From NCBI GenBank assembly GCA_934630485.1, contig CAKTWD010000034.1:1-13764 (forward strand): a DNA stretch of 13,764 bases. The letters are read 5' to 3'. Below the pieces are notes generated by a model that searched no databases, was not told the DNA's origin, and was given only the letters and a program-made list of their open reading frames with translations. The position numbers were made by a program, and so were the translations under genes. Origin of the DNA: an uncultured Eggerthellaceae bacterium. GTDB taxonomy: Bacteria; Actinomycetota; Coriobacteriia; Coriobacteriales; Eggerthellaceae. Of this stretch, positions 5,494 through 13,601 are shown piece after piece (positions within the stretch are counted from its first letter, which is position 1; each line of letters starts with the position of its first letter).

Positions 5494-6903
5494 ATGGCAA
5501 AGCAACGTACCGAAGTCGCCGACATCGATCGTAGCCTGTACGATTTCCGCTACGACGACAACGACGCCGAGAAGCTTGATGCGGGCCTGACGCCCGACAT
5601 CGTGCGCGAGATTTCCGCGAAGAAGGACGAGCCCGAGTGGATGCTCGAGCATCGTCTGAAGTCGCTTGAGATTTACAACTCCATGCCCGTTTCCGACTGG
5701 GGCCCCTCCATCGCCGGCCTGGACATGGACAACATCATCACCTACGTCAAGCCCAACACCGAGCAGAAAAGCGACTGGGAAAGTGTCCCCGAGAACATCA
5801 AGGACACCTTTGAGCGCCTGGGCATTCCCCAGGCAGAGCGCTCTTACCTGGCCGGCGTTGGTGCCCAGTACGACTCCGAGTTGGTTTACCACTCCATGCA
5901 GGACTCCGCTGCCAAGCTCGGCATTGTGTATTCCGGCATCGAAGAGGCTCTTCACGGCGAATACGCCGAGCTCATCCACGAGAAGTTCATGACGCTCATC
6001 ACGCCCGAAGACCACAAGTTCGCGGCCCTGCATGGCGCCGTGTGGTCGGGCGGCTCGTTCGTTTACGTTCCCAAAGGCACCAAGCTTGACTACCCGCTGC
6101 AGAGCTACTTCCGCTTGAACGCGAAGGGCGCCGGCCAGTTCGAGCATACGCTCATCATCGTCGAGGACGAGGCCGACCTGCACTTCATCGAGGGCTGCAG
6201 CGCTCCGAAGTACAACGTGGCGAACCTCCATGCGGGCGCCGTCGAGCTGTTCGTGGGCAAGAACGCGCACCTGCGCTACTCGACCATCGAGAACTGGTCG
6301 AAGAACATGTACAACTTGAACACCAAGCGCTCCATCGTGGACGAGGGCGGCGAGATCGAGTGGATCTCGGGTTCGTTCGGCAGCCATGTTGGCTACTTGT
6401 ACCCCATGAGCATCCTGAACGGCCGCAAGGCCAAGTCCAGCTTCACGGGCATTACGTTCGCTGGCCAGGGTCAGAACCTGGACACGGGTTGCAAGGTTGT
6501 TCTGAACGCCCCCGAAACCTCGGCCTTCATCGAGACCAAGTCCATCTCCAAGAGCGGCGGCATCTCCACGTTCCGCAGCTCGGTTGTGGCAACCCCGAAG
6601 GCAACGGGTTCGAAGGCAAGCGTTTCGTGCCAGTCCCTCATGCTGGACGACACCAGCCGTTCCGACACCATCCCCGCAATGGACATCCGTTGCAAGAACG
6701 TCGACGTGGGACACGAGGCCACTATCGGCCGCATCGGCGACGACAAGGTGTTCTACCTGATGAGCCGCGGTCTTTCCGAAGAGGAAGCCCGCACCATGAT
6801 CGTCAACGGCTTCGCGGAGCCCGTTTCCAAGGAACTGCCGCTTGAGTATGCCGTTGAGATGAACAACCTGATCAAACTCGAGATGGAGGGGGCAATCGGC
6901 TAA
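5494..6903 (+). CDS. sufB: Fe-S scaffold subunit SufB
   Basis: SufB forms the beta-helical scaffold on which the nascent cluster is built, in complex with SufC and SufD. The 469-residue product is of normal length. Cys235 (IEGCSAP) and Cys379 (SVSCQSLM) align with the E. coli SufB residues Cys254 and Cys405, the sulfur entry and cluster-site cysteines. His407-Glu408 (VGHEAT) correspond to the E. coli His433-Glu434 region at the SufB-SufD interface. The C-terminal LSEEEARTMIVNGF block is a SufB/SufD signature. AGGGGC precedes the ATG at 5494. The stop overlaps the sufD start as TAATG, so the two partner subunits are translationally coupled, which would favour equal amounts. Confidence 0.97.
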   Translation: MAKQRTEVADIDRSLYDFRYDDNDAEKLDAGLTPDIVREISAKKDEPEWMLEHRLKSLEIYNSMPVSDWGPSIAGLDMDNIITYVKPNTEQKSDWESVPENIKDTFERLGIPQAERSYLAGVGAQYDSELVYHSMQDSAAKLGIVYSGIEEALHGEYAELIHEKFMTLITPEDHKFAALHGAVWSGGSFVYVPKGTKLDYPLQSYFRLNAKGAGQFEHTLIIVEDEADLHFIEGCSAPKYNVANLHAGAVELFVGKNAHLRYSTIENWSKNMYNLNTKRSIVDEGGEIEWISGSFGSHVGYLYPMSILNGRKAKSSFTGITFAGQGQNLDTGCKVVLNAPETSAFIETKSISKSGGISTFRSSVVATPKATGSKASVSCQSLMLDDTSRSDTIPAMDIRCKNVDVGHEATIGRIGDDKVFYLMSRGLSEEEARTMIVNGFAEPVSKELPLEYAVEMNNLIKLEMEGAIG

Positions 6904-8165
6904 TGGAGGCAATTGTTTTCGACAAAGCCAACGCAATGCCCGCTCCGACGTGGCATCGCATGAAAACCAGCAGCACCACCATCGAGATCCCCGCGGGTCT
7001 TGACGAGGCATACGCTGTTTCCGTTTCGGCAACCGACGGCGCGTTCGGCGAACCCGACGCGTTCGAGGCCGCCATCGCTTCGGCTCAGGCTGCATGGGAG
7101 GAAACCCACACCGAGCCGTACCTGACCACCGCACGCGTCGACGAGGCCAAAAACGATGACGACGGCCTGTACGGTGGCACCGCGCTTTCCCGTTATCAGG
7201 CGGCGTCCGATGCCGTGGGCGAGTCGCGCAGCCTGGCTGTCGCGTTCGAAACCGGCATTAGCACCGAGGTGTACTCCTTCATGCGCGAGTACGCCGACGA
7301 GCCTGTGGTCATCACCGCTTCGGCTGGCAAGTCGGTTCAGGCTACCCTTGACGTCACGGGCGTCGACGGGGCCATGAACTTCGCCGCGGTCGATGTTGTG
7401 GCCGGCGCGGGCTCCGATGTCACGCTCATCTTGAACGTCGATTCCCCCGATGGGGGCACCGGCGTGGTGGGCACATCTGTTCGTGCGTTCGCCGATTCCG
7501 ACGCGTCCATCCGCATCGTCCGCACCCAGACGCTTGACGACGGCTGGATCGACCTTGACGACATGGGCCTTTTCACCTGGGACGACGCAAAAATCGATGT
7601 GCGTCAGACCATCCTGGGCGCAAGCAGCACCTTCACGGGCATCGGCGGCGACATCCGCGGCAATCGTTCGCGCATGGGCATCGAGGCGCGCTACCTGGGT
7701 CATGGCGAGCAGGTGCACGACATCAACTACACCCTGCGCCACAATGGCGTGAAGACGCAGTGCAACATCAACTCCAACGGCGTTTTGGCCGGCAAGAGCA
7801 AGAAAACCCTGCGCGGCACCATCGACTTCGTCCGCGGCTGCAAGGGCGCTGAAGGCACCGAGCACGAAACCGTCCTGCTTGTCGACGACGATGTCGAGAA
7901 CAAGTCGGTCCCCGTCATTCTGTGCAACGAGGACGACGTCGCGGGCAACCACGGCGCGGCCATCGGCCACGTTCGCCCCGAGCAGATGTTCTATCTGGCA
8001 AGCCGTGGCCTTTCGCAGGAGGCGGCCGAGCAGATGTTCGTCCGCGCCATGCTCGAGCAGGCGGCAATCGACGCCCCCGACCAGGCAAGTCGCGAGGGCG
8101 TTCTTCGCCTGGCAACCACGCTGGTCGACGGCTTTGACGCCGATTTCCTTGAAGAGGAGGCCTAA
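6903..8165 (+). CDS. sufD: Fe-S scaffold subunit SufD
   Basis: SufD is the SufB paralogue that completes the SufBC2D complex and is needed for iron acquisition. The 420 residues show a variable alpha-helical N terminus followed by the beta-helix core from about residue 105. His350 (AGNHGAAIG) matches the E. coli SufD His360 implicated at the interface with SufB Cys405. The YLASRGLSQEAAEQMFV block at 364-380 is the conserved C-terminal helix motif. As expected for SufD, the SufB cysteine pair is not conserved; a Cys at 341 precedes the interface loop. The start at 6903 overlaps the sufB stop, with GGAGGGGG at 6885-6892 within sufB. The N-terminal 100 residues are acidic and less family-like, which is normal for SufD. 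Confidence 0.95.
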   Translation: MEAIVFDKANAMPAPTWHRMKTSSTTIEIPAGLDEAYAVSVSATDGAFGEPDAFEAAIASAQAAWEETHTEPYLTTARVDEAKNDDDGLYGGTALSRYQAASDAVGESRSLAVAFETGISTEVYSFMREYADEPVVITASAGKSVQATLDVTGVDGAMNFAAVDVVAGAGSDVTLILNVDSPDGGTGVVGTSVRAFADSDASIRIVRTQTLDDGWIDLDDMGLFTWDDAKIDVRQTILGASSTFTGIGGDIRGNRSRMGIEARYLGHGEQVHDINYTLRHNGVKTQCNINSNGVLAGKSKKTLRGTIDFVRGCKGAEGTEHETVLLVDDDVENKSVPVILCNEDDVAGNHGAAIGHVRPEQMFYLASRGLSQEAAEQMFVRAMLEQAAIDAPDQASREGVLRLATTLVDGFDADFLEEEA

Positions 8166-8168
8166 GCC

Positions 8169-9419
8169 ATGGCATACCTGGTAAACGGCGTGGACATCGA
8201 GGTCAACCCGTACAAGAAGGATTTCCCGCTGTTCGGCCGTCACCCCGAGGTGGCGTTCCTTGACAGCGCCGCCACGGCCCAGCGTCCAGCTGCGGTGCTG
8301 GATGCCCAGCGTGAGTTCTACGAAACCATGAACGCCAACCCGCTGCGTGGCCTGTACGAGCTTTCCTACGAGGCAACCAACGCCATCAACGACGCGCGCA
8401 AACATATCGCGCGTTTCATCGGCGCCGGCGAGGACAACTGGCATGACATCGTTTTGTGCCGCAACACCTCCGAGGCCCTGAACCTGATCTCGTTCTCGCT
8501 TTCTGAGATGGTGCTCAAGCCCGGCGACGAGGTTTGCATCACCATCATGGAGCACCATTCCAACTGCGTGCCGTGGCAGCTTGCCTGCAAGCGCCATGGT
8601 GCCAAGCTGGTGTACATGTACCTTGACGAGGAAGGCCATCTGACCGAGCAGGAGATGCGCGCGAAGATCGGCCCGAAGACCAAGATCGTTTCCGCCATGC
8701 AGGTATCGAACGTCTTGGGTGTCGAAAACGACGTCAAGCTGTTGGGGCAGATCGCTCACGAGTTCGGTGCGTACATGGTTGTCGACGGCGCTCAAAGCGT
8801 GCCGCACATGCCCGTGAACGTGACCGACCTCGACTGCGACTTCTTCGCTTTCAGCGGCCATAAGGTGTTCGGCCCCATGGGCATCGGCATCTTGTGGGGC
8901 AAGCACGAGCTGCTTGATGCAATGCCTCCGTTCCTGACGGGCGGCGAGATGATCGACTCCGTGTCCGAGCAGAGCGCCGTTTGGGCGCCCGTGCCCGAGA
9001 AGTTTGAGGCAGGCACGCAGGACGCTGCAGGCGCTTACGCCCTGGGTGCTGCACTTACCTACGTCGAGCAGGTGGGTTGGGAGGCCATGCAGTCCCGCGA
9101 GGCCGCACTGACCAAGTACTGCTTCGACGAGCTTTCGAAGCTGGACTTCATCAGCATTTACGGCCCGAAGGACCCCGCCGAGCACCATGGCGTCATCAGT
9201 TTCAACGTGAAGAACGTCCACCCGCACGACGTGTCGGGTATCCTTGACAGCGTTCACGTTGCCATTCGCGCCGGCCATCACTGCGCGCAGCCGCTTATGT
9301 CCCAGCTGGGCTGCATGTCGAACTGCCGCGCGTCCATGGCCTTCTACAATGACAAAGCCGATATCGATCAGCTGATCGACGGCCTGAAACTGGTTTGGAG
9401 TATGTTCGATGGCATCTAA
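8169..9419 (+). CDS. sufS: Cysteine desulfurase SufS
   Basis: SufS is the pyridoxal-phosphate enzyme that converts cysteine to alanine and carries the released sulfur as a persulfide for delivery to SufU. The 416-residue sequence has the class-V aminotransferase fold: SAAT near residues 33-36, the EHHSN block at 128-132, Asp206 (VVDGAQS) contacting the cofactor, Lys232 (FSGHKVFGP) as the Schiff-base lysine, and catalytic Cys372 in RAGHHCAQP, a group II desulfurase loop. The segment NANPLRGLYELS (56-67) replaces the NANVHRG-type text found in E. coli SufS. GAGGAGG at 8154-8160 lies before the ATG, only 3 bases after sufD. The 3' end overlaps sufU by 11 bases. Confidence 0.95.
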   Translation: MAYLVNGVDIEVNPYKKDFPLFGRHPEVAFLDSAATAQRPAAVLDAQREFYETMNANPLRGLYELSYEATNAINDARKHIARFIGAGEDNWHDIVLCRNTSEALNLISFSLSEMVLKPGDEVCITIMEHHSNCVPWQLACKRHGAKLVYMYLDEEGHLTEQEMRAKIGPKTKIVSAMQVSNVLGVENDVKLLGQIAHEFGAYMVVDGAQSVPHMPVNVTDLDCDFFAFSGHKVFGPMGIGILWGKHELLDAMPPFLTGGEMIDSVSEQSAVWAPVPEKFEAGTQDAAGAYALGAALTYVEQVGWEAMQSREAALTKYCFDELSKLDFISIYGPKDPAEHHGVISFNVKNVHPHDVSGILDSVHVAIRAGHHCAQPLMSQLGCMSNCRASMAFYNDKADIDQLIDGLKLVWSMFDGI

Positions 9420-9843
9420 CATCTACACCGCGGCTCTTATGGAGCACAACGCGCACCCCGACTACAAGTACGACATTCAGGACGCCGACTTCGAGCACGA
9501 GGGCATCAACCCCAGCTGCGGCGACGAGATGGTCCTGAAGCTGAAGGTTGCCGACGGCGTCATCACCGAGGCTGCGTTCACCGGCCACGGCTGCGCTGTC
9601 TCGCAGGCTTCCGCCGACATCATGGCCGATCTCATCACCGGTGAGACTGTCGAGGAGGCCAAGCGCCTGAGCGGTCTGTTCATCGGCATGATCCAGGGCA
9701 AGGAGCTTTCCGACGACGATCGCGAGGACTTGGACGAGGCTGCCGAGCTCGAGAGCATTTCCCGCATGCCCGCCCGCGTCAAGTGCGCCGAGCTTGCATG
9801 GCGCACGCTCGATGGAATCATCGAAGAGAACAAGTTGCAGTAA
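9409..9843 (+). CDS. sufU: Zinc-dependent sulfur acceptor SufU
   Basis: SufU accepts the persulfide sulfur from SufS and passes it to SufBCD; it replaces SufE in Firmicutes and Actinobacteria. The 144-residue protein has the expected ligand set: Cys37 and Asp39 in NPSCGD, Cys62 in HGCAVSQASAD, and Cys126 in RVKCAELAW. The insert between the second and third motifs, an acidic helix around residues 95-116, is typical of SufU rather than IscU. The gene starts inside sufS (11-base overlap), fitting tight coupling of desulfurase and acceptor. GGAG lies about 10 bases upstream of the ATG within sufS. No SufT, SufA or SufE gene follows in the window. It is the last gene of the operon. Confidence 0.95.
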   Translation: MASNIYTAALMEHNAHPDYKYDIQDADFEHEGINPSCGDEMVLKLKVADGVITEAAFTGHGCAVSQASADIMADLITGETVEEAKRLSGLFIGMIQGKELSDDDREDLDEAAELESISRMPARVKCAELAWRTLDGIIEENKLQ

Positions 9844-9909
9844 TTCGTCTGCAGTGACTCGCAGCTCGCCGATGCGCAGCGAGTGATTCACATGCTGTCT
9901 GAATCCGAG

Positions 9910-9943
9910 CGGCCCGCTTCCCGCGATGGGGGCGGGCCGTTTT
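9910..9943 (+). terminator. Terminator of the suf operon
   Basis: CGGCCCGC (9910-9917) pairs perfectly with GCGGGCCG (9932-9939), followed immediately by TTTT at 9940-9943. It sits about 65 bases past the sufU stop, before the recJ promoter region. Upstream, ACTCGC (9857-9862) and GCGAGT (9879-9884) can form a second, weaker hairpin. Confidence 0.75.
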
Positions 9944-10029
9944 GCGTGCAGGTACATGGCCTTTCCATGGGCGTTCTTCATTAAACCTTGCGTAAGCTTC
10001 CGCCGATTAGCCGTGCCCTCTACGCCGTG

Positions 10030-10057
10030 TTGTGCGAGAATAAGCCTCGACTAATAC
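10030..10057 (+). promoter_or_regulatory. Possible promoter of the recJ-helicase gene
   Basis: TTGTGC (10030-10035) and TAATAC (10052-10057) are 16 bases apart, about 30 bases before the ATG. Both are weak matches and AATAAG at 10039 is an alternative -10. A promoter is expected between the suf terminator (ending at 9943) and the gene; the exact elements are uncertain. GAGGT at 10074-10078 is the ribosome binding site. Confidence 0.25.
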
Positions 10058-10085
10058 GAGCGAGTTTTTTCACGAGGTACCATTC

Positions 10086-13000
10086 ATGCCGGCGCAATTC
10101 AACATCAGCGCGGCGGATCCGCATGTCGTCTCTCAGTTGCAGGGGCATTTCGGATTGCCGCATTTCATCGCGACCACCATGGCAAGCAGGGGAATAACCA
10201 CCATCGAGAAGGCGGAGCGGTTCTTGTCGCCTTCGCTTGAGCGCGATTGGCTTGACCCGTACCTTATCCCGCAAATCGACAAAGTGGCCGATGCTCTTGA
10301 AGCTGCCGTCCGTGAGCATAAGCACATCGTGGTGTACGGCGACTTCGACGTTGACGGCATTTCGGCAACTGCCGTGCTCACACGCGGCTTGCGTACGCTT
10401 GGCGGCCATGTCACGCCGTTCATCCCGCGCCGTTTCGACGAGGGCTACGGCCTTTCCGCCGTGGCGTTCGAGCGCGTTCGCAAGCTCGATCCCGAGGTCA
10501 TCGTCACGGTTGACTGCGGTATTTCCAGCAAGGTTGAAGTGGCCGACATCGTGGCGCAGGGCGTCGATGTGGTGATCACCGACCACCATGAGCCCGCCGA
10601 CTTGGTGCCCGAGGGCGTGCCTGTGGCTGACCCCAAGTGCGGCTCGTCGTGCCCCAGTTCCATTCTTGCCGGCGTCGGCGTGGCGCTGAAGCTTGTCCAG
10701 GTGATGGGCGGCCGCTTCGGTTTCCCGCATTTGTGGCGCGACTACACCGACCTTGCCACCTTGGGCACGGTTGCCGACCTTATGCCGATGCGTGACGAGA
10801 ACCGCGCGCTGGTCAGCGACGGCCTTAAGCACATCAACGCGTCCCCGCGTCCCTGCATTGCGGCCCTTCTGGGCCGCTCGGGTGCGGCGGGCAAGCAGGT
10901 CACCGCAACCAACCTCAGCTTCTCTCTGATCCCGCGCTTGAACGCCGCCGGCCGCATGGGCGATGCGCAAATCGCCCTTGACCTGCTGATGACCGACGAT
11001 TTCGATGAGGCATGCAAGTTTGCCGCCGAGCTTGAGACCGTGAACGACCGTCGCCGCGCAATCGAGGCCGAGCTTTCCGAGGTGGCTCGCGAGAAGGCCG
11101 CCGCCGTCTACCATGGTCAGCGCGTGCTGGTGGTGGCGGGCGAGGGCTGGCATGAGGGCGTGAAGGGCATCGTTGCCAGCCGCTTGGTGCACACCTACGG
11201 CGTTCCGTGCTTGCTGTTCACCATCGAGGGCGACGAGGCGCGCGGAAGCGGCCGCACGGTTGGCCAGGTGAATCTGTTCGATGCCGTCGCTTCGACCGAA
11301 GGCCTGCTTACCCGCTTCGGCGGCCATGGTGCCGCCGTGGGCGTCACGCTTCCTGTTGCGAACTTGGAAGAGTTCACCAAGCGCCTGTGCGATTACATGG
11401 ACCAACTTCCCGAAGACGCGTTCCACCCGCTTATCGAGATCGACTCGATGGTCTCGCTTGACGAGCTGACCATCGAGAACGTCGAGCTGATGGAGAAGCT
11501 GGCTCCGTTCGGCCAGGAAAACCGCGTGCCCTGCCTGTTGGCGCGCGACGTGACCATGGCGAACTGCCGCGCGGTGGGCGCCGAGAAGAACCACTTCTCG
11601 TGCGCGCTTTCCGATGGCACGAACCGCGTGTCGGGCATCATGTTCCATTGCAACGACATCGATGAGCTCATGAAAACCTGCAACGTGGTGAATGCCGCGT
11701 TCGAGGTTCAGATTGACGAATGGCGCGGCCGTCGCACGGTGAAGGCCATGTTGAAGTCGCTTTCGCCCGCCGGCATGTGCAGCGCTCTTGCGGCCATGCT
11801 TGACCCGGGCAACACGCGTTTCGTCACCAGCCTGTTCGCCGCAAGTGACGAGTCGCTGTGCGAGGACTGCATCGAAAGCTCGTCTGCCATCGAGGCGTAC
11901 GAGGCCGATCGCGCCTCGAACCGCGAGAAGTGGCAGCGCCGCGCGCAAAGCAATCCCGCCAAGCTGGAATCCGACATCATCGGCGCCTTGATCGGCGACG
12001 GCTCGCTGCATGATTCACAGCGCGAGGTGCTTGACCTGTTGGGCAAAGGCAAGTCGGTCATGGCCGTCATGGCCACGGGCCGTGGCAAATCGCTTACCTT
12101 CCATGTGCATGCCGCGATGACGGCGCTGCGCGATGGCAAGGCAAGCCTGTTCGTGTACCCGCTGCGCGCCCTTATCACCGATCAGTCGTTCCACCTGAAC
12201 GATGCGCTTTCCCGTTTCGGCCTTCAGATTGACGTGCTTACCGGTGAAAGCACCCCGAAGGAGCGCGAGCGCATTTACCGCGCCATCGCCGACGGCTCAA
12301 CTGACATGGTGTTGACCACGCCCGAGTTCTTGGAATACCACGTTGACGAGCTTGCCGTGGGCGATAGGTTCGGTTTCGTCGTGGTTGACGAGGCGCATCA
12401 CATCGCGCAGTACCGCAACGGCAGCCGCGAGGCTTATGGCACCATTGGCAAGTCCATCGAACGTTTGGGCAGCCCTACGGTGCTGGCTCTTACCGCAACC
12501 GCCGACGGAAACGTGGCGCGCGACATCGCATCCATTCTGCCCATCGAGGCGTGCGTTTTCGACCGAACTGCCCGCACCAACCTGGTGGTTGACGACAGGC
12601 GCGGCATGCGCGCCCGCGAGGATTACCTGGCGAAACTGGTGGCCACCGGCGAGAAAACCGTCGTGTACGTCAGCTCGCGCGAACGCTCGATCACCGTTGC
12701 GCGCATCCTTCGCTCGAAGGTCGGCCAGTTGGCTCCGATGATCGGTTTCTACAACGCGGGTCTCGACCGCGCCGAGCGCACGCGCATCGAGGAGATGTTC
12801 CGCTCGGGAGCGCTTTCGGTTCTGGTGTCCACGTCTGCGTTCGGTGAAGGTGTGAACATCCCCGACATCAGGCACGTCGTGCTGTTCAACATGCCGTTCA
12901 ACGAGATCGAGTTCAACCAGATGAGCGGCCGCGCGGGCCGCGACGGGCGCGAGTCGTTCGTTCACCTGCTGTACAACCGCGGTGACGCCCAGCTGAACGA

Positions 13001-13439
13001 GACGGCGCTTGCCGGGGCGACGCCCGACCGCGACGTGCTGGTGCAGGTGTACCGCTATCTGACCGCACGTCAGCGCAACGCCGGCGACGTGTCGTTTTCG
13101 GCGGGCACTTCCGAGATCGCGTACGGCATCGATCCGAATAACCCGATGAGCGCCGACAGCGTCGAGTGCGCCATCGCCGTCTTCCGCGAGCTGGGGCTTA
13201 TCCAAACCCATGCCGAGTTCACCTCGGGCGAGGAGACGCGCACCGTCAGGGTGGAAAGCGGCCATCAGAAGGTCGACCTCACCGACAGTGTGCGTTACCG
13301 CGAGGGCATGGGCGAGCGCGCGATCTTCGATGAATATAAGCACCGCGCCATGGATGAGGACGCCTGCACTCTGCAGGGGCGCATCTCGGCTCCGATCGTT
13401 CCGGCCTGCGCCGAGACCGGCGACTGCCTGTGCTCGTAG
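10086..13439 (+). CDS. recJ: RecJ exonuclease fused to RecQ-like helicase
   Basis: The 1117 residues combine two DNA-repair enzymes. The N-terminal half is RecJ, a metal-dependent 5'-3' single-strand DNA exonuclease: motif I DFDVDG at 86-91, Asp143 (TVDCG), DHH at 166-168, the GTVADLMP block at 227-234, RLNAAGRMG at 284-292, and a DHHA1 domain with GGHGAA at 412-417, then an OB-like region to about 560. A linker with Cys592 and Cys595 leads to a superfamily 2 helicase: Gln644 (RecQ motif 0-like), Walker A ATGRGKS at 663-669, DEAHH at 768-772, LTATAD at 802-807, motif V GEGVNIPD at 920-927 and motif VI QMSGRAGRDGR at 945-955. No RecQ zinc domain or HRDC domain is evident. Residues about 975-1045 resemble a RecJ C-terminal domain, so the helicase may lie inside a RecJ frame. 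All catalytic motifs look intact. Start chosen by GAGGT 7 bases upstream. Confidence 0.9.
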   Translation: MPAQFNISAADPHVVSQLQGHFGLPHFIATTMASRGITTIEKAERFLSPSLERDWLDPYLIPQIDKVADALEAAVREHKHIVVYGDFDVDGISATAVLTRGLRTLGGHVTPFIPRRFDEGYGLSAVAFERVRKLDPEVIVTVDCGISSKVEVADIVAQGVDVVITDHHEPADLVPEGVPVADPKCGSSCPSSILAGVGVALKLVQVMGGRFGFPHLWRDYTDLATLGTVADLMPMRDENRALVSDGLKHINASPRPCIAALLGRSGAAGKQVTATNLSFSLIPRLNAAGRMGDAQIALDLLMTDDFDEACKFAAELETVNDRRRAIEAELSEVAREKAAAVYHGQRVLVVAGEGWHEGVKGIVASRLVHTYGVPCLLFTIEGDEARGSGRTVGQVNLFDAVASTEGLLTRFGGHGAAVGVTLPVANLEEFTKRLCDYMDQLPEDAFHPLIEIDSMVSLDELTIENVELMEKLAPFGQENRVPCLLARDVTMANCRAVGAEKNHFSCALSDGTNRVSGIMFHCNDIDELMKTCNVVNAAFEVQIDEWRGRRTVKAMLKSLSPAGMCSALAAMLDPGNTRFVTSLFAASDESLCEDCIESSSAIEAYEADRASNREKWQRRAQSNPAKLESDIIGALIGDGSLHDSQREVLDLLGKGKSVMAVMATGRGKSLTFHVHAAMTALRDGKASLFVYPLRALITDQSFHLNDALSRFGLQIDVLTGESTPKERERIYRAIADGSTDMVLTTPEFLEYHVDELAVGDRFGFVVVDEAHHIAQYRNGSREAYGTIGKSIERLGSPTVLALTATADGNVARDIASILPIEACVFDRTARTNLVVDDRRGMRAREDYLAKLVATGEKTVVYVSSRERSITVARILRSKVGQLAPMIGFYNAGLDRAERTRIEEMFRSGALSVLVSTSAFGEGVNIPDIRHVVLFNMPFNEIEFNQMSGRAGRDGRESFVHLLYNRGDAQLNETALAGATPDRDVLVQVYRYLTARQRNAGDVSFSAGTSEIAYGIDPNNPMSADSVECAIAVFRELGLIQTHAEFTSGEETRTVRVESGHQKVDLTDSVRYREGMGERAIFDEYKHRAMDEDACTLQGRISAPIVPACAETGDCLCS

Positions 13440-13450
13440 CGTGCACAGGC
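13426..13450 (+). terminator. Hairpin across the recJ stop codon, no T tract
   Basis: GCCTGTGC (13426-13433) pairs perfectly with GCACAGGC (13443-13450) around a 9-base loop that contains the TAG stop. No T run follows. Such U-less hairpins have been proposed as terminators in some actinobacteria, but it could equally be an mRNA 3'-end stabiliser or chance. Confidence 0.35.
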
Positions 13451-13521
13451 GGGTTGCGTGCGTTAGCTTGTTGAACGTGGCGCGGCGTGCGGGCGGCATA
13501 CGTCTTGTGCGGCTGCTGCGA

Positions 13522-13527
13522 TATAAT
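13522..13527 (+). promoter_or_regulatory. -10 element upstream of the last gene
   Basis: A perfect TATAAT lies 74 bases before the ATG at 13602, in a short AT-rich patch within GC-rich DNA. No good -35 hexamer is present at 16-18 bases, so the promoter may be weak or activator-dependent. A small hairpin (GTTCG/CGAAC) lies in the predicted leader. Confidence 0.45.
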
Positions 13528-13601
13528 GAACGGGTTACGTATAAACGAGGTGCGCGTTCGGTTTCTGCCGTGCGAACACGTGGGAAGGCAAGGGGATCAT
13601 C

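Noticed and set aside
4675..7134. 819-codon open frame on the minus strand opposite sufC-sufB
   Set aside because: It mirrors well-identified suf genes codon by codon, its translation is a His/Val/Ala/Gly/Leu-rich composition typical of high-GC antisense frames, and it runs across the suf promoter region.
6900..9422. 840-codon open frame on the minus strand opposite sufD-sufS
   Set aside because: Same artefact of third-position G/C bias; it coincides almost exactly with two recognised genes and contains no known motif.
10020..12011. 663-codon open frame on the minus strand opposite recJ
   Set aside because: Antisense to the intact RecJ domain, no family motif and shadow-type composition.
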